Below are positions 8,337-17,357 of a DNA stretch of 64,000 nt, in pieces. The notes beneath the pieces were generated by a model. It was not told the DNA's origin, searched no databases, and saw only the letters and a program-made list of their open reading frames with translations. This stretch comes from Bradyrhizobium lupini. GTDB lineage: Bacteria; Pseudomonadota; Alphaproteobacteria; Rhizobiales; Xanthobacteraceae. The stretch lies in contig NZ_CP162553.1 in the NCBI RefSeq assembly GCF_040939785.1, positions 7,211,001 through 7,275,000 on the forward strand. The letters run 5' to 3'. Every line of letters begins with the position of its first letter. The first letter of the stretch is position 1. The translations under genes and the position numbers were made by a program.

Positions 8337-8879
8337 TCAGGTCCGTTCCGTCGCGGCGTGCGCTGCGATCTGCTTGGCCGCGGTTCGGGCGCTCTCGATG
8401 CCCTTGGGAAAGCCGCTGCGGTTCGGATACAGCTTGCGCCGTGCGTCGCGCTGCGGCCGCTGCGGCTTGGTGTCCTGCGCGGCGCGGTAATCGAGCATCG
8501 CGATGCCGCCGACCATCAGCAGCGCCAGCGCGATATTGCCCTTTTTGGGATTGTCCGCGGTCAGCCCCGAGAGCAGCGCGGCGGCATCGAGGCCGTCGCC
8601 GCCGACGCGGGCCCACAGGCCGGCGTTCTTCTCGACCGAGAGCGTCATGACCCCGGCCAGGATCTCGCGCAGGCCGAAGGTGCGGACCAGCGTCTCATGG
8701 CCCTCCATGCCCAGCGTTTCCGTGACGCGCCGCGGCGCGAAGAATTCCACGACGCCGAGACCGATGCTGAACCAGCCGAGCGCACGGGCGAGCTGGTCTT
8801 CGGGCCGCTTCAGGCTCGGGCCGCCCTCGACGATTTTCGGGTCGCCCTTGGTGCGAACGATGTTGGAGAAATGAAACAT
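8337..8879 (-). CDS. Small membrane protein of unknown function
   Basis: I do not recognise a characterised family. The 180 residues contain about three hydrophobic stretches (33-50, around 68-82 and 112-130), with a lysine/arginine-rich C-terminal tail from about 135 ending in a probably helical segment. The start ATG at 8877-8879 is preceded by GGAG. It lies twelve bases downstream of the alcohol dehydrogenase gene on the same strand, so the two are probably cotranscribed. Confidence 0.75.
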   Translation of the reverse strand: MFHFSNIVRTKGDPKIVEGGPSLKRPEDQLARALGWFSIGLGVVEFFAPRRVTETLGMEGHETLVRTFGLREILAGVMTLSVEKNAGLWARVGGDGLDAAALLSGLTADNPKKGNIALALLMVGGIAMLDYRAAQDTKPQRPQRDARRKLYPNRSGFPKGIESARTAAKQIAAHAATERT

Positions 8880-8891
8880 GGGTCTTGCTCC

Positions 8892-10067
8892 TCAGGGCTT
8901 CAGCACGACCTTGACGCAGGAGTCGCGCTTGTCGCGAAACACCTGGTACATCTCGGGGCCTTGGCTAAGCGGGACGGTGTGGGTGATGACGAAGGACGGA
9001 TCGATCTGACCTTCCTCGATGCGATGGAGCAGGTCGTCGGTCCAGCGGTTGACGTGGGTCTGGCCGGTGCGCATCGTCAGGCCCTTGTTCATGAAGGCGC
9101 CCATCGGCAGCATGTCGGAGAATCCGCTGTACACGCCTGCCACCGAAATGATGCCGCCGGGCCGGCAGACATAGATCATCTCGCGCAGCACATGGGGCCG
9201 GTCGCTCTCCACCATGACCATCTGCTTGGCGCGGTCGAGCAGCGTGTCGGGCAGGGAAGCCATCACATGCGACTCCATCCCGACGCAATCGATACATTTT
9301 TCGGGGCCTCTGCCGTCGGTGAGCTCCTCGAGCCGCTCCAGGACGCTTTCTTTTTCGAAGTTGATGGTGGTGGCGCCGCCGGCTTCGGCCATGCTGAGCC
9401 GTTCGGGCAGGCAATCGATCGCGATCACCTGGTTGGCGCCGAGCAGGATGGCGCTGCGGATCGCCATCTGCCCCACGGGACCGCAGCCCCAGATCGCGAC
9501 CGTGTCGGTCGGCTCGATGTCGCATTGCACGGCGGCCTGCCAGCCGGTCGGGAAGATGTCGCTGAGAAACAGCAACTGCTCGTCGGGAATGCCCGCGGGC
9601 ACCTTGATGTGCGTGGCGTCAGCGAACGGCACGCGCAAATATTCGGCCTGGCCGCCGGGATAGCCGCCGGTCAGGTGCGTATAGCCGAACAGGCCGGCGC
9701 CCGAATGACCAAACGCTTTTTCAGCGAGATGACTCTTGCGATTGGTGGTTTCGCAAACCGAGAAATTGCCACGCTTGCACTGGTCGCATTCGCCGCAAAT
9801 GATTGTGAAGGGCACGACGATGCGGTCGCCCTTCTTCAGCTTGCCGTCGACGCCCGAACCGACCTCGACCACTTCGCCCATGGTCTCGTGGCCCATGATG
9901 TCCCCGGGCAGCATGCCCGGAATGTAATTGTGAAAGAGGTGCAGGTCCGAGCCGCAGATGGCGCAGCTCGTGACTTTGATGATGGCATCCCGCGCGTCCT
10001 GAATTTCCGGATCGGTAACGGTGTCGCAGCGTATGTCTTCCTTGCCGTGCCAAACCAGCGCCTTCAT
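8892..10067 (-). CDS. Zinc-dependent alcohol dehydrogenase (MDR family)
   Basis: This is a 391-residue medium-chain dehydrogenase. Catalytic zinc ligands are seen at Cys38 ([11 protein letters not shown]) and His60-Glu61 (GHETMGEV). The structural-zinc cluster is C91[14 protein letters not shown]105. The Rossmann motif [10 protein letters not shown] lies near 193. The long insert and the downstream Asn/Cys-rich segments resemble the formaldehyde-dehydrogenase-like branch, so it probably oxidises an alcohol or an aldehyde adduct with NAD(P). The start ATG is at 10065-10067. It is transcribed away from the SDR gene across a 171-base intergenic region. Confidence 0.9.
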   Translation of the reverse strand: MKALVWHGKEDIRCDTVTDPEIQDARDAIIKVTSCAICGSDLHLFHNYIPGMLPGDIMGHETMGEVVEVGSGVDGKLKKGDRIVVPFTIICGECDQCKRGNFSVCETTNRKSHLAEKAFGHSGAGLFGYTHLTGGYPGGQAEYLRVPFADATHIKVPAGIPDEQLLFLSDIFPTGWQAAVQCDIEPTDTVAIWGCGPVGQMAIRSAILLGANQVIAIDCLPERLSMAEAGGATTINFEKESVLERLEELTDGRGPEKCIDCVGMESHVMASLPDTLLDRAKQMVMVESDRPHVLREMIYVCRPGGIISVAGVYSGFSDMLPMGAFMNKGLTMRTGQTHVNRWTDDLLHRIEEGQIDPSFVITHTVPLSQGPEMYQVFRDKRDSCVKVVLKP

Positions 10068-10238
10068 CTCTTTTCTCCCGAGCTACGAGGCAACCAAGTC
10101 GAACAACGAACGATGGTTGCTATTCCACAGTGCAAAATCTTTGCGCCGCACCAGCGTGCGTCCCCGATAGGAACGAGCGCGCATTGCGGTGATTGGAGCG
10201 TCATCAATCCCCCTCGAGGATTAGCGAAGGATACGCTC

Positions 10239-11021
10239 ATGCCCGCCAATCAACTCGCCGTCGTCACCGGCGCCTCCACCGGCATCGGGCTGGAACTCGC
10301 CAGATGCTGTGCCCAAGCAGGTTTCAACCTTGTCATTGCGGCGGACGAGCCCGAGATCGAGAGGGTGGCCGTCGATCTGCGCAGGCTCGGCAGCAGCGTC
10401 GAACCGGTGCAGGCCGATCTCGCCACCACCGAAGGCGTCGACAAGCTCTGCGCCGCGGTCGGCGACCGGCCGATCGACGCGCTGCTGGCCAATGCCGGCG
10501 TTGGTCTTGGCAAGGCCTTTCTCGACCAGGATTTTGCCAGGATCAAGCACCTCGTCGACACCAACATCACCGGCACGCTGTATCTCATCCATCGCGCCGG
10601 CAACGCGATGCTTCGCCGCAATTCGGGGCGCATCCTGATCACGGGCTCGATCGCGGGATTCACGCCGGGCAGTTTTCAGGCGGTCTACAACGCCAGCAAG
10701 GCGTTTCTTGATTCATTCTCATTTGCGCTCCGCGAGGAGTTGCGCGACAGCGGCGTCACCGTCACCTGCCTGATGCCTGGCGCCACGGAAACGGAGTTCT
10801 TCCGCCGCGCCGACATGATGGATACCAAGGTCGGCACCGAGCCGAAGGACAGTGCCTACGACGTGGCGAAGGCCGGCTTCGACGCCATGTTGCGCGGGGA
10901 GTCCGACATCGTGACCGGAATGAAGAACAAGATCCAGACCACGATCGCCAACGTCACGCCGAACGAGATGCTGGCCAAGCAGCATCGCAAGATGGCGGAG
11001 CCGGGCACGGCGAAGTCGTAG
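10239..11021 (+). CDS. Short-chain dehydrogenase/reductase
   Basis: The 260-residue product has the classical SDR signs: TGASTGIG (cofactor glycine motif, residues 10-17), LLANAGVG, the catalytic Ser in ITGSIAG and YNASK for Tyr/Lys. After the active site comes the PGATETEF loop. The substrate is unknown. The ATG at 10239 has GAAGGA nine bases upstream. It is divergent from the zinc dehydrogenase gene, which suggests a shared regulatory region but not necessarily a shared pathway. Confidence 0.9.
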   Translation: MPANQLAVVTGASTGIGLELARCCAQAGFNLVIAADEPEIERVAVDLRRLGSSVEPVQADLATTEGVDKLCAAVGDRPIDALLANAGVGLGKAFLDQDFARIKHLVDTNITGTLYLIHRAGNAMLRRNSGRILITGSIAGFTPGSFQAVYNASKAFLDSFSFALREELRDSGVTVTCLMPGATETEFFRRADMMDTKVGTEPKDSAYDVAKAGFDAMLRGESDIVTGMKNKIQTTIANVTPNEMLAKQHRKMAEPGTAKS

Positions 11022-11149
11022 AACGATACCGTCGCAATCTAAGCTAACCAGTGCGGCGCGGACCGATAAGGAGGACGCCGATTCACATAGCCTAATGCGC
11101 AAAGCTCCCCGCGCCGTCAGACTGGTTCGGCTGGAAAAAGGGGGCTGTG

Positions 11150-11245
11150 ATGCCGATGGATCGCGTCGAACAGGCCTTTGTCGCAACGGCAATCACGGGT
11201 TTTCTCGTCATGATGGCGGCGATCGTCTGGATGATGATGGGTTGA
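11150..11245 (+). CDS. Putative 31-aa single-pass membrane protein
   Basis: A short reading frame begins at ATG 11150 after a purine-rich AAAAAGGGGG. It encodes MPMDRVEQAF followed by one strongly hydrophobic stretch rich in Met, Ala, Ile and Val, ending in three Met and a Gly. Its TGA overlaps the ATG of the next small gene (TGATG at 11243-11247), the usual sign of translational coupling. I know no family for it. Confidence 0.5.
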   Translation: MPMDRVEQAFVATAITGFLVMMAAIVWMMMG

Positions 11246-11346
11246 TGACCGGGAGGGCTGCTGATTTGCGGATCGCGTTGCCCTATGCTGCGGTGCTTCT
11301 GTGTCTGGCGGTGACCGCCTGGCTCGCTTTCGCGCATCTGTTCTGA
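11245..11346 (+). CDS. Putative 33-aa single-pass membrane protein
   Basis: This frame starts inside the stop of the preceding 31-residue frame and encodes a basic N-terminal turn (MTGRAADLRIALP) followed by one hydrophobic helix of about 20 residues ending WLAFAHLF. The overlapping pair looks like a two-subunit micro-operon. Convergent transcription from the receiver gene ends seven bases away. No family is recognised. Confidence 0.45.
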   Translation: MTGRAADLRIALPYAAVLLCLAVTAWLAFAHLF

Positions 11347-11352
11347 TCGCCG

Positions 11353-11775
11353 TCAGGCTCGGCCGTGCGGATCGGCGATCAGCGCCGCCAGCCTCTGTGC
11401 CATCGCAGGCATATCGATCGGTTTCTCCAGGATCGGCACGTCGTGGAATTCCGGACTGATCGTGACCTTGTCGTATCCGGTCGTGAAGAGGAAGGGGACG
11501 TTCCGTGCCTTCAGTTCGCGCGCGACCGGAAAGATCATCTCGCTGCGGATGTTCACGTCGAGCACGGCGGCATCCAGAACACTGCCGTCGTGCAGGATAC
11601 GGAGTGCGTCGTTGAGATCGCCCACCGGGCCCGCGATGTCTGCGCCGAGCGCGCGACATGCTCTGCCAATGTCGTCGGCGAGAAAATATTCGTCCTCGAC
11701 AATGAAGATGCGTCGCCCGCTGAGCGCCGACTCTGGACCTGACGATCGAGGCGACATCGCCATGGTGCCTTCCAC
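11353..11775 (-). CDS. Stand-alone response-regulator receiver protein
   Basis: The product (140 residues, or 136 if it starts at the second Met) is a single receiver domain with no output domain. It shows the acidic pair VEDEYF, the phosphoacceptor Asp in AAVLDVNI, the Thr in LFTTGYD and the Lys in ILEKPID. Such single-domain regulators commonly act in phosphorelays with HWE kinases, one of which lies 1.9 kb away. That link is inference. It is divergent from the CheB gene. Confidence 0.85.
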   Translation of the reverse strand: MEGTMAMSPRSSGPESALSGRRIFIVEDEYFLADDIGRACRALGADIAGPVGDLNDALRILHDGSVLDAAVLDVNIRSEMIFPVARELKARNVPFLFTTGYDKVTISPEFHDVPILEKPIDMPAMAQRLAALIADPHGRA

Positions 11776-11852
11776 CCCTTCGTTGCCGGTTCATAGGAAC
11801 ATAGGGCGGTGACCCGCCTTGGTACAAACGAATACAACCGATAGTGGGTTCC

Positions 11853-12860
11853 ATGAGCAACCGCGACATCATCGTCATAGGTGGCTCGGCCGGCGCGACC
11901 GCGCCGCTGAAGCAGATCCTGGGCCGGCTGCCGCCGGATCTGCCCGCGGCGGTGTTCATCGTCCTGCACATCCCGGCGCAGGGCATCGGCATTCTCTCGA
12001 CGGTGGCCAGCAGCGCCGGTCCGCTCCCGGTCCGGCAGGCCGAAAACGGCATGAAGATCGAGCCAGGCCGGGTTTATCTGGCCGCACCGGACCACCATCT
12101 GCTGCTGTCCGAGGATCGCGTATTCCTCGGGCGCGGCCCGCGCGAGAACATGGTCCGGCCGGCCATCGATGCCTTGTTTCGCTCGGCCGCCATCAATTAC
12201 GGCCCACGTGTGATCGGTGTGCTGCTCAGCGGCCTGTTGTCGGACGGTTCGGCCGGTCTCAACGCCATCAAGCGTTGCGGCGGGATTTCGGTGGTTCAGG
12301 ACCCCTCGGATGCCATCGCCGATGAATTGCCAAGGAGCGCCCTCGAGGCGACCATCATCGATCTTTGCGTTCCCGGCGCCGGAATGGGCGACGTGCTGTC
12401 TGATCTCGCCAGGGAGGCTGCCGGCGCCGCACTGCCGATCCCGCCGGAGATCCGGCTCGAGGTCGAGATCGCGGCCGGCGAACGGATCGGCAGTGACCGT
12501 CTCGTCTCGATGGCCGATCCGGTTGCGCTGACCTGTCCGGCCTGCGGGGGCGTCCTGTCCGAGATGAAGGAATCGCACCCGATGCGCTTCCGTTGCCAGG
12601 TCGGTCACGCCTTCGCCGCCGACGTCCTCGCAAAAGAGCAGGAGGGGCAAGTGGATGAAGCCCTGCGGGTCGCACTGCGCATCATCGAGGAGCGGGCCGA
12701 GCTGGTGCAGCGCATGGCCGCCGACGGACGGCGCAACGGCCGGCCGGCGGTGGCCGAGATGTACCAGGCGCGCGCTGCCGAATATCGCGAATATGCCGAC
12801 ATGATCCGGCGCGTTGTGCTAAAGTCGCTCGATCCTCCCATTCGCAAGCGGGAGGCTTGA
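11853..12860 (+). CDS. Stand-alone CheB methylesterase with C-terminal Cys motif
   Basis: The first 190 or so of 335 residues are a CheB-type protein-glutamate methylesterase domain with an intact triad: Ser12 in GGSAGA, His39 in VLHIPA and Asp131 in LLSDGSAG. No receiver domain precedes it. The C-terminal part carries CPACGG and, 17 residues later, RCQVGHAF, a possible metal site, followed by a helical tail. The start at 11853 is chosen over GTG 11844. The next gene begins nine bases on, so these are cotranscribed. Stand-alone CheB proteins often serve non-chemotaxis systems. Confidence 0.85.
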   Translation: MSNRDIIVIGGSAGATAPLKQILGRLPPDLPAAVFIVLHIPAQGIGILSTVASSAGPLPVRQAENGMKIEPGRVYLAAPDHHLLLSEDRVFLGRGPRENMVRPAIDALFRSAAINYGPRVIGVLLSGLLSDGSAGLNAIKRCGGISVVQDPSDAIADELPRSALEATIIDLCVPGAGMGDVLSDLAREAAGAALPIPPEIRLEVEIAAGERIGSDRLVSMADPVALTCPACGGVLSEMKESHPMRFRCQVGHAFAADVLAKEQEGQVDEALRVALRIIEERAELVQRMAADGRRNGRPAVAEMYQARAAEYREYADMIRRVVLKSLDPPIRKREA

Positions 12861-12868
12861 GGGTCGCG

Positions 12869-13135
12869 ATGGCCATTTCCCTCGCCGAATGGACCGAGCA
12901 ACTCGATACCGAGCGCCGCCATCTGATCAAGGCCGATCGGGATATCGAGGAGGGTTCGCGGCGCATCCTCGATCAGGAGGCGCGCATCCGCGAGCTCAGT
13001 GCCGGCGGCCACGACGCGGGCCAGGCGGAACGGTTGGTCGAGGCGCTGAAGCAGACCCTCACGGAATGGCTGCGCCATCGCGTCCTGATCGAGCAGCGGA
13101 TCGCCTATCTTCGGCAGCAAGTCGGTCCGGAGTGA
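12869..13135 (+). CDS. Small coiled-coil protein of unknown function
   Basis: The product of about 88 residues begins MAISLAEWTEQLDTERRH and is almost wholly helical, with heptad-like Leu/Ile spacing and many charged residues, suggesting a coiled coil. A TTG four codons upstream is a possible alternative start. It sits between CheB and the CheB/CheR kinase in one direction, so a scaffolding or adaptor role in that signalling group is possible. No family is recognised. Confidence 0.7.
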   Translation: MAISLAEWTEQLDTERRHLIKADRDIEEGSRRILDQEARIRELSAGGHDAGQAERLVEALKQTLTEWLRHRVLIEQRIAYLRQQVGPE

Positions 13136-13287
13136 TCTGGGGGCGTTGGCAGGCCACCCAAGCTCAATGCCTAATGCCCAATGCTCGCTGTACGGAACGC
13201 AGCGTGACGTTTCCGCCTTGCACCTGTTGGGATAATATCAATTCTGCTATTTGCGGCGAGCGGGCGTCCTCTGGTTCCCGTCAATGA

Positions 13288-16200
13288 ATGAGAGCTACCG
13301 AGACCATGCATGAAATCGGCGACCAGTCGGTCGAAAGAGAGCGCCAGACCAGGTCTCCGCTGATCATCGGGGTGGGCGCCGCGCCGACAGCTCTGGATAG
13401 CGTCGAGCGGTTCTTTTCCAGGCTGACCGTAAGCGCCGACCAGGCCGTCGTGCTCGCATTCCAGCATCATGAGGCCCTCGACGAGCCGCGGCTGCGCCAG
13501 ATCGTGCGAAATTCCCACGGTGGCAAGATTTCCGACGTCGGCAACGGCCAGACCATCGAGGGTGGCACGATTTATCTGTGCCCGCCGGCGATGATCACGA
13601 CGATCCAGGACGGTCGCTTCGGCGTCCGCCCGGCCGAGCAGGCGCCCGGCGAGCGGGCGACGATCGACAGCTTCCTGGTGTCGCTGGCGGAAGAACGCGC
13701 CGAGCAATCGATCGGCGTGATCCTGTCCGGCATCGGCGGCGATGGCACGTTGGGTACCGCGACACTGAAGGACCACGGCGGCCTTGCCATCGCCGAAAAA
13801 GGCGCGAGCGACGACGCGGATCATCTGAAGGACGCCGATACGCCGGCGGCGATCGCCGACTACGTGCTGACCGCCGAAGACATCGCCGAGCACATCCAGG
13901 TCTATGCCCGTCATCTGCGGCGGCTGGAGGAGAAGCAGGGGTTCGATGAGGTGCTGGCCGCTGCAGCGACCTCGCTGTCGCGCATCGCCGACATCCTGCG
14001 CAGCAAGACCGGCAATGATTTCCACGGCTACAAGCAGAACACCTTCCTGCGTCGCGTGCAGCGGCGGATGCAGGTGGTCCAGATCGGCGACATTTCCGCT
14101 TACGTCGATTTCCTGCGCAACGACCAGGACGAGGCGCAGCACCTCTTCAACGACCTCTTGATCGGCGTCACCGAATTCTTCCGCGACAAGCGTGAATTCG
14201 AGGTGCTGGAGAACCAGATCGTCCCGAAGCTCTTCGAAGGCAAGGACGCGAGCCAGCAGGTTCGCGTCTGGGTGCTCGGCTGCGCAACCGGCGAGGAGGC
14301 CTATTCGATCGCTATCCTCCTGCGCGAGTACATGGCCAAAATGGACTCGCCACCGCAGGTTCAGATCTTCGCGACCGACATCGACGGACGGGCGCTGGCG
14401 GCTGCGCGCGTCGGCCGCTATCGCACCAAGATCGAAGCGGAGATGACCGGCGAGCGCCTGGCGCGCTGGTTCGTGCGCGAAGGTGACACCTATTGCGTGG
14501 TCAAGGAGCTGCGCGAGATGTGCATCTTCTCGCAGCACAACGTGATCAAGGACGCACCGTTCTCCAAGCTCGATCTCGTCTCCTGCCGCAACCTGCTGAT
14601 CTACCTCAATGCCGAATTGCAGAACCGGGTGATCCCGTTATTTCACTTCGCCCTTCTGCCGGATCGGTTCCTGTTCCTCGGCAATTCCGAGAACGTCACG
14701 CGGCATCCAAAACTGTTCGTACCGGTCGACCGCCGCGCCCGCATCTTCAAGAAGCTCGAGACCGGAACCCGGCTGCCGCCGGAATTTCCGATCACGACCG
14801 CCGCGGGGAGGGCAAACCTCGAGATAGCGCCGGCGCGCTCCTTCCGCCCTGATATCGGGCTGGAGCGTCGCGCGCAGCGGATCGCGGAGCGCTATGCGCC
14901 CGCCTATGTCATCGCCGACAGCAACTTTCAGGTCCTGCACTTTTCCGGGCGCACCGGACGCTACATCGAGCCGACGGCAGGCGCCGCCACGCTCGATCTG
15001 CTCCAACTCGTCCACCGCGATCTCCGCCTGGACCTGCGGGCGGTGCTCAGCCGCGCGGCGGAGACCAACGAGCCCGCCCATGCCGAACAGGTGCAGCTCG
15101 GCGCCAACGGCCAGCACATTCCCGTCGACATCACGGTGGAGCCGATCCAGGAGAGCGGCAGCGGCGATCGCAATTTTGTCGTCCTGTTCAAGGACGGCCC
15201 GGTGCGCGCCATCGATGCCGGCGCAGGCAAGCCCAATGCGTTGGTGCAGACCGAGCATGTCGAGCGTATCGAAGGCGAGCTGCGGGCGACGCGGGAGCGC
15301 CTTCAGGCGACCATCGAAGAGCTCGAAAGCACCAATGAGGAGCTGAAGTCCTCGAACGAGGAATACCAGTCCCTCAACGAGGAGCTCCAGTCCGCGAACG
15401 AAGAACTCGAAACCTCGCGCGAGGAATTGCAGTCGGTCAACGAGGAGCTGACCACCGTCAACGGCGAGCTTGCTCACCGCGTCCAGGAATTGACGCGCGC
15501 CACCAGTGACCTCCGGAATTTCCTGGAGAGCACGCAGATCGCGACCGTATTCCTCGACAACGAGTTGCGCGTGATGAACTTCACGCCGGCGATCACGCAA
15601 ATTCTGCATCTCGTAGAAACCGACATTAGCCGGCCCATCGCGCACATCAAGGCGCGCGTCCCGATCGAGGACCTCTATGACGACGTTCGCAGCGTGCTGC
15701 GGACGCTTGCCAGCGCCGAGCGCGAGCTGAGGGCGCCGGACAGCGGCACGCGCTACATCGTGCGAATCCTGCCCTATCGCAGCATCGAAAACTTCATCGC
15801 CGGGGTCGTGATCACCTTCGTTGACATCACCGCCATGACCCGCGCCGAGGAGCGGCAGCGCCTGCTGCTGGCCGAGCTCCAGCATCGGGTCCGCAACACG
15901 CTCGGCGTGGTGCGCTCGATCGCCCGTCGCACGGCCGATACGAGCTCGACGGTCGAGGAGTTTGCCTCTCATCTCGACGGCCGGCTCAACGCTTTCGCCC
16001 GTACCCAGGCGCTGGTGACCCGCGATCCCGAGGGCGGCGTCGATCTCGAATACCTCGCCGTCGAGGAGATGCTGGCCTATAATGCCAGGGAGGGCGAGCA
16101 GGTACGTGTCAGCGGTCCCCCGGTGCGTTTTCAGTCGAAGGCAGCGGAAACCTTTGCCCTTGCCATTCACGAGCTCGCGACCAACGCACTCAAATACGGC

Positions 16201-16473
16201 GCCCTGAGCCGGCCGACCGGTCGCATCGAGATTTCCTGGCGCCTCGAGCAGGGCACCGACCCGGCGGAGCTGGTGTTCGAGTGGCGGGAGCGCGGTGGGC
16301 CGCCGGTTGCGCCGCCGCCGCACAAAGGATTTGGGACCGAGCTTCTGGAGCGCACACTCGCGTTCGAGTTCAAGGGGCAGACCAGGTTGGCATTCAGTCC
16401 CAAGGGATTGGAATGCACGATCACCATTCCCCTCAGCAAGCGGGCGTTTCATACACCGGCGGTGGCCAGCTGA
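13288..16473 (+). CDS. CheB/CheR-PAS-HWE histidine kinase fusion
   Basis: Domains in order are a CheB-like domain (about 24-205), a CheR methyltransferase (about 215-490, with VTEFFRD and the SAM motif GCATGEEAYS), a linker with PAS-like character, a Glu/Asn/Ser-rich coiled coil (about 670-740, repeating NEEL units), a PAS domain (about 745-845) and an HWE-type kinase (His in AELQHRVRNTL, N-box HELATNALKYGALS, then GFGTELLERTL). The CheB domain lacks its nucleophile: GASTGG of active enzymes is GAAPTA here, while the Asp in GIGGDG stays. It is therefore probably a binding module. The stop overlaps the start of the Crp-type gene (TGATG). Confidence 0.92.
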   Translation: MRATETMHEIGDQSVERERQTRSPLIIGVGAAPTALDSVERFFSRLTVSADQAVVLAFQHHEALDEPRLRQIVRNSHGGKISDVGNGQTIEGGTIYLCPPAMITTIQDGRFGVRPAEQAPGERATIDSFLVSLAEERAEQSIGVILSGIGGDGTLGTATLKDHGGLAIAEKGASDDADHLKDADTPAAIADYVLTAEDIAEHIQVYARHLRRLEEKQGFDEVLAAAATSLSRIADILRSKTGNDFHGYKQNTFLRRVQRRMQVVQIGDISAYVDFLRNDQDEAQHLFNDLLIGVTEFFRDKREFEVLENQIVPKLFEGKDASQQVRVWVLGCATGEEAYSIAILLREYMAKMDSPPQVQIFATDIDGRALAAARVGRYRTKIEAEMTGERLARWFVREGDTYCVVKELREMCIFSQHNVIKDAPFSKLDLVSCRNLLIYLNAELQNRVIPLFHFALLPDRFLFLGNSENVTRHPKLFVPVDRRARIFKKLETGTRLPPEFPITTAAGRANLEIAPARSFRPDIGLERRAQRIAERYAPAYVIADSNFQVLHFSGRTGRYIEPTAGAATLDLLQLVHRDLRLDLRAVLSRAAETNEPAHAEQVQLGANGQHIPVDITVEPIQESGSGDRNFVVLFKDGPVRAIDAGAGKPNALVQTEHVERIEGELRATRERLQATIEELESTNEELKSSNEEYQSLNEELQSANEELETSREELQSVNEELTTVNGELAHRVQELTRATSDLRNFLESTQIATVFLDNELRVMNFTPAITQILHLVETDISRPIAHIKARVPIEDLYDDVRSVLRTLASAERELRAPDSGTRYIVRILPYRSIENFIAGVVITFVDITAMTRAEERQRLLLAELQHRVRNTLGVVRSIARRTADTSSTVEEFASHLDGRLNAFARTQALVTRDPEGGVDLEYLAVEEMLAYNAREGEQVRVSGPPVRFQSKAAETFALAIHELATNALKYGALSRPTGRIEISWRLEQGTDPAELVFEWRERGGPPVAPPPHKGFGTELLERTLAFEFKGQTRLAFSPKGLECTITIPLSKRAFHTPAVAS

Positions 16474-17219
16474 TGCCCTTGTCGACGCTAGATCGCAGCC
16501 AGGTGGACCCGGTCATTCGCCGGCTGAACGTGCTGAGGCCGCTGTCGACGGAGGCCCGCACCTCGCTCGAATATGCAATGCTCGAGGGAATCCAGCGCGC
16601 AGGAGCGGGCGAGGATCTGATCTCGGAGGGCGATCCGGTCGACAGCGTGCGCCTCGTGCTGTCGGGCTGGCTCTGCCGCTACAAGACGCTCGAGGACGGG
16701 CGGCGCCAGATCGTCAATTTTCTCTTTCCCGGCGAAAGTTGCGACGCGCACGCGTTCCTGTTGTCGGTGATGGATCATTCCATCGCGGCGATGACGCCGG
16801 TCGTCTACACCGAAATCAAGCGCGCGCGGTTCGAGAGTCTGGTGGCGAGCGACGGCGCGCTGGCGGAAGCGTTCTGGTGCGAGACGCTTGTCAACAACGC
16901 GATCCAGCGCGAATGGGCCATCAATCTCGGCCGCCGGGTGGCCTTCGAACGCGTGGCCCATCTGTTCTGCGAAATCATCGAGCGGCTGCGTCCTGTCGGC
17001 ATGGTCGAGGGCAATTCCTGCGTGATGCCGGTGACGCAAATGGATCTTGCGGACGCCACCGGCCTGTCGGTGGTCCATCTCAACCGCACGGTTCAGGAGT
17101 TGCGTGCTTCCGGTCTGATCGTGCTGCGCGATCGCACGCTGACCATCACCGATCTCGATGCGCTCAAGGACGCGGCGCTGTTCTCGCCGAGCTATCTGCA
17201 ACTCTATCGACGGAGCTAA
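16473..17219 (+). CDS. Crp/Fnr-family transcription regulator
   Basis: The 248-residue protein has a cyclic-nucleotide-binding-like beta barrel (about 25-140) and a winged helix-turn-helix near 175-235, with the recognition-helix segment TQMDLADATGLSVVHLNRTVQEL. No Cys cluster for an Fe-S centre is seen, and the cAMP-binding signature is not conserved. It is one of the many FixK/Nnr-like or cell-surface-type regulators of rhizobia. Its ATG lies in the stop of the sensor kinase gene, so the two are translated together and likely belong to one signalling pathway. Confidence 0.9.
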   Translation: MPLSTLDRSQVDPVIRRLNVLRPLSTEARTSLEYAMLEGIQRAGAGEDLISEGDPVDSVRLVLSGWLCRYKTLEDGRRQIVNFLFPGESCDAHAFLLSVMDHSIAAMTPVVYTEIKRARFESLVASDGALAEAFWCETLVNNAIQREWAINLGRRVAFERVAHLFCEIIERLRPVGMVEGNSCVMPVTQMDLADATGLSVVHLNRTVQELRASGLIVLRDRTLTITDLDALKDAALFSPSYLQLYRRS

Positions 17220-17307
17220 GCGTTTGCTCGGTTGGGGAACGGTCGTACTTGATCCAGGTTAGCGTTCGCGAATGTCTTTTGAGCGGATGGCTGGTTTTGA
17301 GTAATTG

Positions 17308-17320
17308 ACGTAACTTACGT
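17308..17320. promoter_or_regulatory. ACGTAA-C-TTACGT palindrome
   Basis: A perfect 13-base palindrome (six-base arms) lies 38 bases before the start of the next small gene at 17358. Its position near a promoter suggests an operator. It does not match the FixK TTGA-N6-TCAA form, and I do not recognise the factor. Confidence 0.3.
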
Positions 17321-17357
17321 AAAGGCAGTTTCGTCCCGAATCCTGTATTGTCGTTCC

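Noticed and set aside
10160..10238. Possible general-stress (EcfG-type) promoter GGAAC before the SDR gene
   Set aside because: GGAAC is present near 10169 but no CGTT lies 16-17 bases downstream, so the match is only half.
8358..11021. An 887-codon open frame on the plus strand
   Set aside because: It runs antisense to the zinc alcohol dehydrogenase and its neighbours; only its last 260 codons, from 10239, look like a protein (the SDR). The rest is a shadow of GC-rich codon bias.
14638..16452. A 604-codon open frame antisense to the CheB/CheR kinase
   Set aside because: No start with ribosome site and no recognisable domain; the sense strand encodes clear CheR, PAS and kinase motifs.
17308..17320. 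FixK box upstream of the small gene at 17358
   Set aside because: The palindrome ACGTAA-C-TTACGT does not fit TTGA-N6-TCAA; kept only as an unassigned palindrome.
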